This document shows positions 8,946-18,025 of a stretch of 64,000 nucleotides of DNA, piece after piece. Both the position numbers and the translations under genes were made by a program. The notes beneath the pieces were generated by a model. That model did no database searches. It was not told where the DNA came from and worked only from the letters and a program-made list of their open reading frames with translations. Position 1 is the stretch's first letter; each line of letters opens with the position of its first letter. This DNA is from CBDCZY01 sp965224745 (GTDB lineage Bacteria; Pseudomonadota; Gammaproteobacteria; Methylococcales; Methylomonadaceae). The DNA is taken from positions 372,001 through 436,000 of the forward strand of contig CBDCZY010000010.1 of assembly GCA_965224745.1 (NCBI GenBank), in the 5' to 3' direction.

Positions 8946-9821
8946 TTAGTATGCATAATGATCTATTAAAAGAAACGAAAAGAGCAGCATAAGATAAGTA
9001 ATGGAATAGCCAAAGGTTTGCATTGCAATCTGATCATTTTTCTTTATCATCATCATACAAGCAAAATAAATAAAGCCAGCGTTTAGTAGGAGCGCAGCAA
9101 ATAGATAGATAACTCCACTCATGCCAGTTATGTATGGTAACAGGGTAACGATGAACAGTAGAATGGTGTACAAAAGAACTTGAATACGGGTAAACTCAAC
9201 ACCGTGAGTTACCGGTAACATCGGGATGTTAACTTTTGCATACTCATCTCGTTTCGCGATCGCTAAAGCCCAGAAATGAGGTGGGGTCCACACAAAGATA
9301 ATCAAGAACAATAGTAGCGAGTAAGGGTGAACCTCGCCAGTAATAGCACACCAACCCAACACGGGGGGTGCAGCCCCAGCAGCCCCGCCGATAACGATGT
9401 TCTGTGGTGTTGCGTGCTTTAGATAAACTGTATAAATGACTGCATAGCCGATTAATGATAAAAAAGTCAAAAAGGCGGTTAGAGGGTTAACTCCAAAATA
9501 GAGTAAAAGCATAGCGACGATGCCCAGAGTACAGGCAAAAACCATGACTTCGAATGAAGACAACCTACCTTGCGGTAATGGGCGGTTTTGGGTTCTGGCC
9601 ATATGTGAGTCTTCACTATGATCCAAATAATGATTAATGGCGGCTGCCGAGGAGGCGGCTAGTCCAATCCCAAGCGTCCCTAGTAAAGCACTATAAAAAG
9701 GTGGCCAACCAGGTACGGCTAAAAACATGCCAACCATCGCTGTAAAAACGATTAACATGACTACTTTAGGTTTACATAATGCGTAGTAGTTTTTCCAGGT
9801 TAAGCTGTTGCTGCTGCTCAT
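8946..9821 (-). CDS. ctaB: Protoheme IX farnesyltransferase (heme O synthase)
   Basis: CtaB (CyoE) attaches a farnesyl group to heme b to make heme O, the precursor of heme A in the oxidase encoded next door. The 291-aa protein has about nine membrane helices. It contains the prenyltransferase aspartate motif around NHYLDHSEDSHMARTQNRPL and the second polar loop KRDEYAKVNIPMLPV. It is convergent with coxC with an 83-bp gap. No ctaA (heme A synthase) is seen in the window. Identification is secure from the motifs and the neighbourhood. Confidence 0.96.
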   Translation of the reverse strand: MSSSNSLTWKNYYALCKPKVVMLIVFTAMVGMFLAVPGWPPFYSALLGTLGIGLAASSAAAINHYLDHSEDSHMARTQNRPLPQGRLSSFEVMVFACTLGIVAMLLLYFGVNPLTAFLTFLSLIGYAVIYTVYLKHATPQNIVIGGAAGAAPPVLGWCAITGEVHPYSLLLFLIIFVWTPPHFWALAIAKRDEYAKVNIPMLPVTHGVEFTRIQVLLYTILLFIVTLLPYITGMSGVIYLFAALLLNAGFIYFACMMMIKKNDQIAMQTFGYSITYLMLLFSFLLIDHYAY

Positions 9822-9922
9822 AATCTAAATTAGCAATGCCTATAAAACGATTGTTTTACAATTTGAACCATGGTTAATATTATATGTCCACTTATGTTTT
9901 ATAATAAACAAGGAACCCATCT

Positions 9923-11305
9923 ATGTTGTTCTTTTTAAGAGTCCTTACGATCTATGTTTTGAGTTCAGTAGCCGCCGTTGAAGCATCGGTACCCACCGTC
10001 CATGAGTATACCTTGAAAAATGGTCTCAAGGTGCTAGTTAAAGAGGACCAACGTTTCCCGGTGGTGGTTTCTCAAGTTTGGTATAAAGTGGGGTCAAGTT
10101 ATGAATATGGGGGCGTGACCGGGATATCACATATTCTCGAACACATGATGTTTAAAGGCACCGACAAATTAAAAGCTGGAGAATTCTCTCGTATCATTGC
10201 TGAAAACGGTGGCCAAGAAAACGCTTTTACCGGACGGGATTATACCGCATATTTTCAAACGTTGGAGAAATCACGACTGCCTATCAGTTTTGAATTGGAA
10301 GCTGATCGAATGCGAAATTTGCATTTACTAAAGGAAGAATATGACAAAGAGCTGCAGGTTGTTCTTGAGGAACGACGTATGCGAACCGACGATGTCTCCA
10401 GATCAAAACTCCAAGAGCATTTTATGGCTTTCTCATATCTCGATAGCCCTTATAAGAATCCGGTAATTGGCTGGCCTTCTGATATTGAAAATATTACCGT
10501 TGCAGACTTACAAAGTTGGTATCAGCAATGGTATGCGCCTAATAATGCTACTGTGGTCATCATTGGCGACGTAAAACATACTGAAGTCTTTGCTTTGGCT
10601 GAAAAGCATTTCGGTCCACTCAAACCGAGCGTCATCAGACCGAATAAACCTCAGAAGGAAGTAACGCAACTGGGTGCTAAACGTGTCTCAATAAAACTAC
10701 CAGCAAAATTACCTTACCTGTTACTAGGCTACAAAGTGCCGGTTTTGAATGGCATCAAAAACGAATGGGAAGCGTATGCATTGGAGGTTCTTGCTGGTGT
10801 ACTTGATGGTGGTAGCAGCTCACGATTAAGCACAAGGTTAGTGAGGAAAAAACAAATCGCTAATTCAGCAGGCGCAGGCTACGATCTTTATGCACGCCTA
10901 CCCAGTATGTTTATGATCGATGCTACACCAGCTCAATCGGTTTCGTTGATGGATATTGAGATTGCCTTACTAGATGAAGTGTATGATCTTCAAAAGAATT
11001 TAGTGAATAAAAAAGAGATGGAGATTATTAAAGCACAAGTTTTAGCGAATGCTATTTACGAAAGAGATTCGATGTTCTATCAGGGCATGCAGTTAGGGAT
11101 GCTAGAAACCATTGGTATTGGCTGGCAGAAAGCAGAAGAATATGTCGATAAGATTAGTGCTGTGACAACTGAGCAAGTACGCAAAGTTGCTCAAAAATAT
11201 CTAGTCGAGGATCAGCTTAATATCGCTTATTTGGAGCCTTTGCCAATACAAAATAAAAAACCTAGAGCTGTTGGCAAGATATCAGGAGGACGTCATGCCC
11301 AATAA
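9923..11305 (+). CDS. M16 family zinc protease (active member of a pair)
   Basis: This 460-aa pitrilysin-family protein has an N-terminal signal peptide (to about residue 20), so it probably works in the periplasm. The inverted zinc site HILEHMMFKG (HxxEH) is at about residue 73, with the downstream glutamate expected in ELQVVLEERRM. A second domain with the R/Y-type LSTRLVRKKQIANSA segment follows. The next gene is a second M16 protein lacking the zinc site and overlapping it by 11 bp. Such pairs are common in gammaproteobacteria; the substrate is not known to me. Confidence 0.9.
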   Translation: MLFFLRVLTIYVLSSVAAVEASVPTVHEYTLKNGLKVLVKEDQRFPVVVSQVWYKVGSSYEYGGVTGISHILEHMMFKGTDKLKAGEFSRIIAENGGQENAFTGRDYTAYFQTLEKSRLPISFELEADRMRNLHLLKEEYDKELQVVLEERRMRTDDVSRSKLQEHFMAFSYLDSPYKNPVIGWPSDIENITVADLQSWYQQWYAPNNATVVIIGDVKHTEVFALAEKHFGPLKPSVIRPNKPQKEVTQLGAKRVSIKLPAKLPYLLLGYKVPVLNGIKNEWEAYALEVLAGVLDGGSSSRLSTRLVRKKQIANSAGAGYDLYARLPSMFMIDATPAQSVSLMDIEIALLDEVYDLQKNLVNKKEMEIIKAQVLANAIYERDSMFYQGMQLGMLETIGIGWQKAEEYVDKISAVTTEQVRKVAQKYLVEDQLNIAYLEPLPIQNKKPRAVGKISGGRHAQ

Positions 11306-12626
11306 AACCTATCATTTACTCATTGTTTTAGCGATTACCATGTTTTGTCACGGAAGTTTGGCCGGCGTCAAGATCGAACAATGGACAACAGAGCAAGGTA
11401 CTCGGGTTTATTATGTCAATAGTCCTGGGTTGCCCATGGTGGATATTCAAGTAGCCTTTGATGCCGGCGGTGCAAGAGATGGCACGCAGTATGGTATTGC
11501 CTCACTGACTTCGTCTTTGCTTGATACAGGTGCCGGCGATTGGAATGCCGACCAGATCGCCCAACGCTTTGAAATTCTAGGATCCAAGTTTGGAAGTTCA
11601 GTGTCCGACGATATGGCTACATTCTATCTGAGATCACTCACACAGCCAGAATTATTTGATAAAGTATTAGAAACAGTCAATGTCATCTTAACTGATCCCC
11701 GCTTCCGCAAGGGAGATTTTGAGCGGGAGAAAAAAAGGACACTCGCTGGGTTGAAATATCGGGAAGAGTCACCAGGTGATTTAGGCGAGATAGCTTTTTA
11801 TCAGGCGATGTACGGCGAGCATCCATACGGCCATCCAGGCGATGGCTTCATGAAGACAATTTCCGCATTGACGCCTGATGATCTCAAAGCATTTTATAAA
11901 CGCTACTATACTGCCAATAATGCTGTAATTGCTATCGTTGGCGATTTAGATAAGAACCAAGCTGAACAGGTCGCTAAAAAACTAATCAAAAATTTACCAA
12001 AAGGCCAAGTTCCCGTAGCACCGGAAAGAGTAAAGCTCCCAAGTAAGGCTAAGGTTCAAAGGATATTTTTCCCTTCAGAACAAACCCACGTATTCTCAGG
12101 GCTGCCTGTGATGGATCGCAAGGATAAAGATTATTTCCCGCTTGCAGTCGGTAATTTTATTCTAGGTGGCAGCGGTTTGGTTTCAAAATTATTTCAAGAA
12201 GTCAGAGAAAAAAGAGGCTTAGCTTACAGCGCTTCCAGTAATTTGATGCCCTTGCTTAGAAAAGGTCCATTTATTATAAGCTTTCAATCGCGCAATGATC
12301 AGGCAGAAAATGCTCTAAATGTAGTCAACGAGACAGTTAAAAAATTCATCACATCTGGGCCAACTGAAGCTGAGCTTAATTCAGCTATAAAGAATATTAC
12401 CGGCGGCTTTGCAATGCGTTTCGATAGTAATAAAGAACTTTCTCAATATGTCACAATGATTGGATTTTACCAACTTCCTTTAACTTACCTGGATGATTAT
12501 CCTGAACAAGTTAAATTAGTGACTCGAGAAGCGGTTCGAGATGCCTTCAAGCGACGAATTTTACCGAATAGCATACAAACCGTGTTAATAGGCCGAGTGT
12601 CCGACCAAGGGCGTGAAAAAAAATAG
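11295..12626 (+). CDS. M16 family peptidase homologue lacking the zinc motif
   Basis: The protein has the M16 fold: N-terminal signal peptide ending near GSLAG, then DAGGARDG, GIASLTSSLLDTGAG in the place where active members carry HxxEH, and the C-terminal LVSKLFQEVREKRGLAYS segment with the conserved Arg/Tyr pair. With no HxxEH it is predicted to be the non-catalytic partner that shapes the chamber with the upstream active protein. The ATG at 11295 is preceded by AGGAGG and overlaps the upstream stop by 11 bp. The frame opens earlier at 11271, but that start lacks a ribosome site. Confidence 0.9.
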   Translation: MPNKTYHLLIVLAITMFCHGSLAGVKIEQWTTEQGTRVYYVNSPGLPMVDIQVAFDAGGARDGTQYGIASLTSSLLDTGAGDWNADQIAQRFEILGSKFGSSVSDDMATFYLRSLTQPELFDKVLETVNVILTDPRFRKGDFEREKKRTLAGLKYREESPGDLGEIAFYQAMYGEHPYGHPGDGFMKTISALTPDDLKAFYKRYYTANNAVIAIVGDLDKNQAEQVAKKLIKNLPKGQVPVAPERVKLPSKAKVQRIFFPSEQTHVFSGLPVMDRKDKDYFPLAVGNFILGGSGLVSKLFQEVREKRGLAYSASSNLMPLLRKGPFIISFQSRNDQAENALNVVNETVKKFITSGPTEAELNSAIKNITGGFAMRFDSNKELSQYVTMIGFYQLPLTYLDDYPEQVKLVTREAVRDAFKRRILPNSIQTVLIGRVSDQGREKK

Positions 12627-13191
12627 TGTACGATTGATAGGCGGGGTCTGGCGGAGCCGAATCATTCATTTTGCAGATATACCTTCGCTAAGACCCACGC
12701 CGAATCGAGTCAGAGAAACTGTATTTAACTGGTTACAATGGGATCTGCCCGGTAGTCGCTGTCTTGATTTATATGCCGGTAGTGGTGCTATGAGTTTTGA
12801 GGCGGTTTCCAGAGGCGCAAAGGAAGTGATTGCTGTGGAAAGAGATCCAGAGGCTTGCCGCTTAATCCATGCAAACAAAAGAATGCTTGGAGACGATAAA
12901 ATAACGTTAATTGAGAGCGATGTGAGGAGCTACTTAGCTTCGGCTGCTTCTTTATTTGACATTGTTTTCTTAGATCCCCCTTTTGGTGAGGGCTTAATAA
13001 CCGAAGTTTATCGCTCTTTGGATAATACTGATTGGCTCACTGAGACCAGTAAAATTTACACAGAATCAGAACGTAATGGATTAATCACAGATTCAGTATC
13101 GGTCGGGTGGCAATTGATAAAACAGAAAACGGCGGGTGAGGTCGCGTATTCTCTCTATCAGGTCAAAAATACTCTTATCGAATCAGGCTAA
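12613..13191 (+). CDS. rsmD: 16S rRNA (guanine966-N2)-methyltransferase RsmD
   Basis: RsmD methylates G966 of 16S rRNA during 30S assembly. The 192-aa protein begins VRLIGGVWRSRIIHF and has RPTPNRVRETVFNWL, the SAM-binding LDLYAGSGAMSFEAVSRGA at about residues 50-70, and the N-methyltransferase motif DPPFGEG (DPPF) near residue 117. It uses a GTG start that overlaps the upstream M16 gene by 14 bp. The family usually sits beside the coaD/ftsY region, so the peptidase neighbour is notable but also seen elsewhere in gammaproteobacteria. Identification is secure. Confidence 0.94.
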   Translation: MKKNSVRLIGGVWRSRIIHFADIPSLRPTPNRVRETVFNWLQWDLPGSRCLDLYAGSGAMSFEAVSRGAKEVIAVERDPEACRLIHANKRMLGDDKITLIESDVRSYLASAASLFDIVFLDPPFGEGLITEVYRSLDNTDWLTETSKIYTESERNGLITDSVSVGWQLIKQKTAGEVAYSLYQVKNTLIESG

Positions 13192-13264
13192 TCGCAAGTG
13201 CTTTAGAAACAAATTACAAAGCGTATTGTCTTATTCGTTCAGGTAAAGTAAACGAAAATTAATC

Positions 13265-13560
13265 ATGACAAGTGCACAATTTATCGACTCGTTAGCGCAA
13301 GATGCTTGCAACGAAGATCTGTCAGTATATTTTCAGGCGCTTTGGTATGATGCCAACGGCGACTGGAATAAGGCGCATGAGATTGTACAAGAAATAAATC
13401 AACCACAAGCTGCACGCTTCATGCCTATCTGCATCGTAAGGAAGGCGATGAATATAATGCTAAATATTGGCATCGACGGGCTGCAACTAAATGGGATGAT
13501 AGCCTCAGCCTGGATCAAGAATGGCGCATGCTGGTTGAAGCTCTGTTAACAAAACAATAG
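13265..13560 (+). pseudogene. Conserved-looking small gene broken by a single-base frameshift
   Basis: The first frame (from ATG 13265) reads normally to about residue 51 (QALWYDANGDWNKAHEIVQ, then QPQAAR) and then becomes atypical, cysteine- and methionine-rich sequence. Moving one frame at about 13417 gives a natural hydrophilic continuation, LHAYLHRKEGDEYNAKYW, then HRRAATKWDDSLSLDQEW, ending at a TAG at 13558-13560. The two halves make one protein of about 99 aa. So the gene has lost one base, or the assembly has an error. The start of the next gene lies 2 bp beyond this TAG, which supports the restored frame. Function unknown. Confidence 0.8.
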
Positions 13561-13562
13561 CG

Positions 13563-14129
13563 ATGTTCAAATTTTTACCAGGCATATTCTTCCTACAACT
13601 CGTGACGGTTGGCCTTGTACTCGCCGCAATTAAGTGGCTAGATAATCAAGAAATTGTTTTCGTGATCATTTTTTTTGGTTTTATAGTTACTTTGTTAACC
13701 ACATTTTGGTTTTCAGCCATCGCTCGCGATATCCATAAAGATGCCCTTACCAAAACAATGGAAGCGCACGCCAAAGAAAGGGAAGGCATTAAACTTAGCG
13801 CAGAACGAGAAAAAGCCAATATTCAGTCTGATAGTTATAAACGAATAGAAAAAGAAAGCAAGCGAGTGCATGCAAAAGCCAATTTCAAAGTAGGTGCTGC
13901 TTTTGCTCTGGCTGGTGGAGCGGGTGCGGTGATGGTGATGACCCAGTTTGTAACGATGGGCTTAATGCTGTTAGTCGCATCTGGAAGCGGATTAGCCGGC
14001 TATCTTACCCGGCTTCGGCAAGAAAGACTCGCCCTAAGTAGAAGCCGAATGATAGATGTGGTGCCTCCGCTAATGGAGCAAGGTGAAATCCCTAAACTAG
14101 CCGTAAAACACAAAAAGAATAGGGAATGA
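13563..14129 (+). CDS. Hypothetical membrane protein with central coiled coil
   Basis: The 188-aa protein has two N-terminal membrane helices (about residues 4-24 and 30-52), a charged alpha-helical segment rich in Lys/Glu (about 55-105, probably coiled coil), then two more hydrophobic helices (about 110-145) and a basic tail. I do not recognise the family. It starts 2 bp after the restored stop of the preceding frameshifted gene, so the two are probably co-transcribed. A hairpin with a T-run follows its stop by about 20 bp. Confidence 0.75.
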   Translation: MFKFLPGIFFLQLVTVGLVLAAIKWLDNQEIVFVIIFFGFIVTLLTTFWFSAIARDIHKDALTKTMEAHAKEREGIKLSAEREKANIQSDSYKRIEKESKRVHAKANFKVGAAFALAGGAGAVMVMTQFVTMGLMLLVASGSGLAGYLTRLRQERLALSRSRMIDVVPPLMEQGEIPKLAVKHKKNRE

Positions 14130-14142
14130 GGTGGCTGTTACG

Positions 14143-14535
14143 TTACAGCCCACTGCTTCGATTACTCTGGTGGGCTTTTTCGATTGCGAAACTGGCTAAA
14201 TCAACTATTTTGCTGTCTACTTTATTTATTGTTTGCATTTCTTTGCTATCTGGATTATTAGTAATAGCTTCTACTAAACCATTGCTACCAAAGACAGAAT
14301 CTATCATCATATCGTGAATTTTTAAACAACTGTCCATTGGGTTTTTAGCCATTTTGATTTCTTGGTCTATGCGCCATTGCAGACCTTTAAGTCGAGCTTG
14401 CGATTGCTCTGGAGCTTGCTCAAGCAAAGCTGATATTTGGTATTGGCGTTGTTTTTCAAATTCATCGGGATTAGTTTTGGCTAATTCCATCCAGTAATCG
14501 AAATCGAATGAATTTGTATCTTCATGGTTAGTCAT
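14143..14535 (-). CDS. DUF3135 family protein
   Basis: The 130-aa soluble, acidic, helical protein matches DUF3135 as I know it: FDFDYWMELAKTNPDEFEKQR near the N-terminus, then EQSQARLKGLQWRIDQE and NPMDSCLKIHDMM. The function of the family is unknown. No signal peptide or membrane segment is visible, so it is probably cytoplasmic. It converges on the membrane protein gene and its 3' end carries that gene's terminator. Confidence 0.85.
   Translation of the reverse strand: MTNHEDTNSFDFDYWMELAKTNPDEFEKQRQYQISALLEQAPEQSQARLKGLQWRIDQEIKMAKNPMDSCLKIHDMMIDSVFGSNGLVEAITNNPDSKEMQTINKVDSKIVDLASFAIEKAHQSNRSSGL
14147..14180 (+). terminator. Rho-independent terminator
   Basis: AGCCCAC and GTGGGCT pair across a 16-nt loop and are followed by TTTTT. 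It ends the plus-strand transcript of the membrane protein stopping at 14129. It overlaps the last codons of the convergent DUF3135 gene, so it is shared coding/terminator sequence. Confidence 0.7.
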
Positions 14536-14707
14536 AAAATTTCCTCACGACTTGTTATTAGCATTGTTGACGATTAATTATTTTCTTATTCTGTGAACCA
14601 GTTTGCCAAAATATGAATTTAAAGGCGAGCAAAAAATGAAATTTATGATCTCGTTAGCACAAAGGTACAACTCGTTAAATTAACTTAAACAGCGAAGCGA
14701 AAGAAAT

Positions 14708-15244
14708 ATGAAATCAAGAGAAAACAGACACGGAGTAGTATTAGTTCATACGGGCGAGGGTAAAGGAAAATCTTCCAGCGCTTTTGGTGTCGTTTTTCGG
14801 TCAGCAGGATGGGGTATGAAAGTTTGCGTAATTCAGTTTATTAAAGGGCAATGGAAAACCGGTGAGCAAAAAGCCTCTGAACATTTTCCTAATATCGAAT
14901 GGCATGCCTTAGGCGACGGTTTTACCTGGGACACCAAAAATTCAGAGCAAGATATTAAAACCAGCCGTAGCATTTGGGAATTTTGTCAGCAAAAAATCCG
15001 ATCCCAAGAGTACGATCTGGTCGTGTTGGATGAAATAAATTATTGCTGCGGATATGGCTGGATTACTGGTCAGGAAATTGCCGAATTTATCCAAACAGAA
15101 AAAGCACCTTGGATGCATTTGGTATTAACTGGGCGAGGTGCGCCCAATGAAGTAATCGAAATGGCAGACACCGTCACTGAAATGAAGAAAATAAAACACG
15201 CATTCACTAAGGGTATCAAGGCTGAACAAGGTATGGAGTTTTAG
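14708..15244 (+). CDS. cobO: Cob(I)yrinic acid a,c-diamide adenosyltransferase
   Basis: CobO/BtuR (also CobA) transfers the 5'-deoxyadenosyl group of ATP to cob(I)alamin or its precursor, making adenosylcobalamin. The P-loop-like TGEGKGKSSSAFG at about residue 16 and the family-typical VCVIQFIKGQW, YDLVVLDEINYCCGYGW and VLTGRGAP are all present. The 178-aa length is normal. It stands alone in the window, and I see no cobalamin riboswitch hallmark in the 170 bp upstream. It may serve in de novo synthesis or in salvage. Confidence 0.94.
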   Translation: MKSRENRHGVVLVHTGEGKGKSSSAFGVVFRSAGWGMKVCVIQFIKGQWKTGEQKASEHFPNIEWHALGDGFTWDTKNSEQDIKTSRSIWEFCQQKIRSQEYDLVVLDEINYCCGYGWITGQEIAEFIQTEKAPWMHLVLTGRGAPNEVIEMADTVTEMKKIKHAFTKGIKAEQGMEF

Positions 15245-15305
15245 TTTGTGAAAATTCTATTTGGGTTATATTGCGTTAGTATATATATACTTTACGGCTA
15301 CAGAT

Positions 15306-15413
15306 GCGGATTTCTATCGGTCGATTTTTGCCGCTAGACTGTGTTACTGAAACAGTTAACTAGCTTGCTATGCGCCTATTTCAGCGCCTTGCTCTCGATA
15401 ATAATAAATCCGC
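15306..15413 (-). repeat. MITE-like hairpin repeat, copy 2 (short, diverged)
   Basis: This 108-bp copy is bounded by GCGGATTT at 15306 and its complement AAATCCGC ending at 15413. The core, read on the minus strand, has stem arms CTGAAATAG and CTGTTTCAG flanking GGCGCATAGCAAGC. These differ from the arms in other copies but still pair, with one G-T wobble. It lies between cobO and the DUF533 gene. Confidence 0.65.
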
Positions 15414-15479
15414 TATAAATTCCGAATCCGTGGTCGTGTGAAGTATAATAAATCGGACTGATAACTTAGGAGAAATGTT

Positions 15480-16166
15480 ATGAACACCCAACAAATTTTG
15501 GATATGTTACTTAATTCTGCCAAAGGTTTGGCAGAAAAGGGAAAAACTTTGGCTGAAGCAAAACTGGGCGTACCTGATGATCCAGAAGAACGTGATGCTA
15601 TGTTGACTGGGGCAGGAAAAGGTGCGCTGGCCGCCAGTGCGTTGGCAGTTTTATTGGGTACCAGTACAGGTCGCAAACTAACCGGTACTACGCTAAAACT
15701 TGGCAGTCTGGCGGCGATTGGTGGCGTAGCTTATAAAGCGTTAAAAAATTGGCGTGGCCAACAGCCGGGCCAGGTAGCGAATGCCGGAAAGCCAGTTACT
15801 GAATTAGCGGGCGAAGCAAGTGAGCAGCGAAGTAAAGCTATGTTAAAAGCAATGATCGCTTCGGCAAAAGCTGATGGTCATATCGATGAGCAAGAAAAGG
15901 ATATGATTGCACAGCACGCATCAAAGCTGGGTTTGGATACGTCTATTGCAAGTTTTATCACTGACGAATTGGCGAAACCATTAGATGTCAAAGATATCGC
16001 TTCAGGTGCAGATTCGCCAGAAGCAGCTGCAGAAATTTATCTGGTTTCTCGCGTGGTACTTAATTTAGATAATGATAAAGAGCGTGATTATCTGGATCAA
16101 TTAGCCAAGGCACTTGAGTTGGCCCCTGAGTTGGTAAGTGAATTAGAAACACAAGTTACTGCATAG
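15480..16166 (+). CDS. DUF533 / TerB-like inner-membrane protein (YebE type)
   Basis: The 228-aa protein has an N-terminal amphipathic segment (MNTQQILDMLLNSAKGLAEK), a glycine/alanine-rich hydrophobic middle (about residues 40-85) that may associate with membrane, and a C-terminal alpha-helical TerB-like domain with AMIASAKADGHIDEQEKDMI, the acidic loop of that family. This arrangement is that of DUF533 (E. coli YebE), whose role is unknown. A GGAGAAATGTT ribosome site precedes the ATG. It appears to be a single gene. Confidence 0.85.
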   Translation: MNTQQILDMLLNSAKGLAEKGKTLAEAKLGVPDDPEERDAMLTGAGKGALAASALAVLLGTSTGRKLTGTTLKLGSLAAIGGVAYKALKNWRGQQPGQVANAGKPVTELAGEASEQRSKAMLKAMIASAKADGHIDEQEKDMIAQHASKLGLDTSIASFITDELAKPLDVKDIASGADSPEAAAEIYLVSRVVLNLDNDKERDYLDQLAKALELAPELVSELETQVTA

Positions 16167-16228
16167 ATCCGTACAATGGTTTGTCTTCTTTCTTGGCATT
16201 CAACATCCTTAATGGTTACTCTAGTAGG

Positions 16229-18025
16229 ATGAATGAGATGAAACAAGAATTGGGGCAAACCTCTTTGATAGGTGAAGTGGTTGCTACTGAGGAACAGGTC
16301 AACTGTATTAGAGATTTGTTGTCTGGTATCACCTATGAAACCCCTTCGAAACAGTGCTATTCTGCTCTCATTCCTGGTGAAGTTGTTAAGTTTTCCGTTA
16401 CCAATAAGGATGTAACTGAAGTTATTTCATTAGCCACTGCCAATACTGCCAAAGCTCGTTTATATAAGCTCGCAGCCGAAAAACAGCGAACCCCATTTTT
16501 TTCACCTTCGATTCAAGTTGAAGTCAATCAAATTGTCAGTAACCCAGGTCTAGAGGATCCTGCTCTAACTAATTTCGAAGCGCTAGCTTTTTGCTCGATT
16601 GATGGTATCGGAACCATGGATCTGGACCAGGCGTTATACGTTGAAAAAACTGACACTGGCTTTATCGTAAAATATGCCATCGCTGATGCAGCTTATTACA
16701 TTAAGCCAGGAACGGCGTTGTTTAATGAAGCTCTGGAGCGAGCGGCCAGTTATTATTTACCTGGGTTAATGATACCCATGCTGCCTCGTCAATTATGCTT
16801 GGATGTGATCTCATTAAACGAGAACGTGAAGCGTAGAGCGGTCGTTTTTGAGCTTATTCTTGACCACGAGGGGCGGCTTCAGCATACCAACATTATTCGT
16901 GCTCTGATCAGAAGTCGAGGCAAGCTTTCATTCAAAGAAGTTCAAACATTTCTTTCTGATCGAACCGGGTTAATCTGTAATGACGCTGCCTTATCGACCA
17001 GTCTAAAATATTTCGAAGAGGTGGGGCGGTTGAGATTAAAACTTGCAGAAGAACGTAATGTTGCCCGTTATCATCGCACGGAAGTAACTATCAAGTTGGG
17101 TCAAGATGGTTTGATATTTAACTTATTGGACAATGTAAGAAACGAAGTCGAATTATATAACGAACAACTATCATTACTCTGTAATACAGCAGGTGCTCTA
17201 TTGCTGGCAGAGCATGACGGTGCAAAAAAAGGATTAACTCAACCCATCTATAAAATTCATCCGCCTCCGACTGAAGAAAAGCTGCAGGCCTTCGAAGCAG
17301 CTATTGATCAATTAATACAATTGCACGACTTGGAAACCACGCAATGGCAGTGGCGTCATCACGGTTCACAAACATTATCTGAATACCTTAAAACGTTACC
17401 GCACACTGGACCTTTTGCCAGAGTTGCTCGGGCTATACATCGCCAAGCGATCATGGTAAATACACGCTCCTCATTTTCAGAACAACCGAAGCGTCATTAT
17501 GGCGTGGGTGCAGAAGTTTATGCCAGGTTCTCGTCACCGATGAGAGAAATTGTCGGTGTATTTCTGCACAAGGAGTTACTCGAAAAAATGTGTGGTATTG
17601 ATGCTAACCATACAGAGCAGCAGGATGAGATATTAAGAGATCAAGTGATGCTGGCGGCTAATCGAGCAAAAGATATCCAACGCCAATTAACCAATGAAGC
17701 GAATCTATTGGTATTGGATCAAATTTGTTCGGCAGACCTTGAGCAACCCAAGTCAAAAAGGCCAGTTAGAAAAGGGACTGTTATAGGGCTTGGGCGTGAC
17801 AAACTATATATATTACTCGATGACATATCAATTGAGATCAAACTCTACATTCGACCCCTGGAAGTGCTCTGGGGGAAAAAATTATATATTGATCAGAAGC
17901 AATTGTCGTTATATGTGAAGGGTGAGCAGCAACTTTTAGTGAGTCTTGGAGACGAAATAGAAATAGTCGTTGTCGAAATGGATCAAGATCATCACCAATG
18001 GATTTTTTCTATTTTATCGGTATAG
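16229..18025 (+). CDS. RNB-domain protein (RNase II-like exoribonuclease)
   Basis: The roughly 600-aa protein carries the RNB catalytic domain that degrades single-stranded RNA 3' to 5'. The signature is SIDGIGTMDLDQALYV at about residue 128; in E. coli RNase II terms the aspartates at 201, 207 and 209 are present, while the position of Asp210 is Gln. Further family segments are ADAAYYIKPGT, YYLPGLMIPMLP, and the RYHRTEVT and RFSSPMREIVG regions. The frame is open to a TTG at 16181; I prefer the ATG at 16229 (or 16238), where a purine-rich AGGA lies close by. It resembles the divergent RNase II-like group, not Rnr, because no long S1 tail is evident. Confidence 0.85.
   Translation: MNEMKQELGQTSLIGEVVATEEQVNCIRDLLSGITYETPSKQCYSALIPGEVVKFSVTNKDVTEVISLATANTAKARLYKLAAEKQRTPFFSPSIQVEVNQIVSNPGLEDPALTNFEALAFCSIDGIGTMDLDQALYVEKTDTGFIVKYAIADAAYYIKPGTALFNEALERAASYYLPGLMIPMLPRQLCLDVISLNENVKRRAVVFELILDHEGRLQHTNIIRALIRSRGKLSFKEVQTFLSDRTGLICNDAALSTSLKYFEEVGRLRLKLAEERNVARYHRTEVTIKLGQDGLIFNLLDNVRNEVELYNEQLSLLCNTAGALLLAEHDGAKKGLTQPIYKIHPPPTEEKLQAFEAAIDQLIQLHDLETTQWQWRHHGSQTLSEYLKTLPHTGPFARVARAIHRQAIMVNTRSSFSEQPKRHYGVGAEVYARFSSPMREIVGVFLHKELLEKMCGIDANHTEQQDEILRDQVMLAANRAKDIQRQLTNEANLLVLDQICSADLEQPKSKRPVRKGTVIGLGRDKLYILLDDISIEIKLYIRPLEVLWGKKLYIDQKQLSLYVKGEQQLLVSLGDEIEIVVVEMDQDHHQWIFSILSV

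Noticed and set aside
14536..14707. Possible cobalamin riboswitch before cobO
   Set aside because: No conserved B12-box-like sequence or pairing region was found in the 170 bp upstream.
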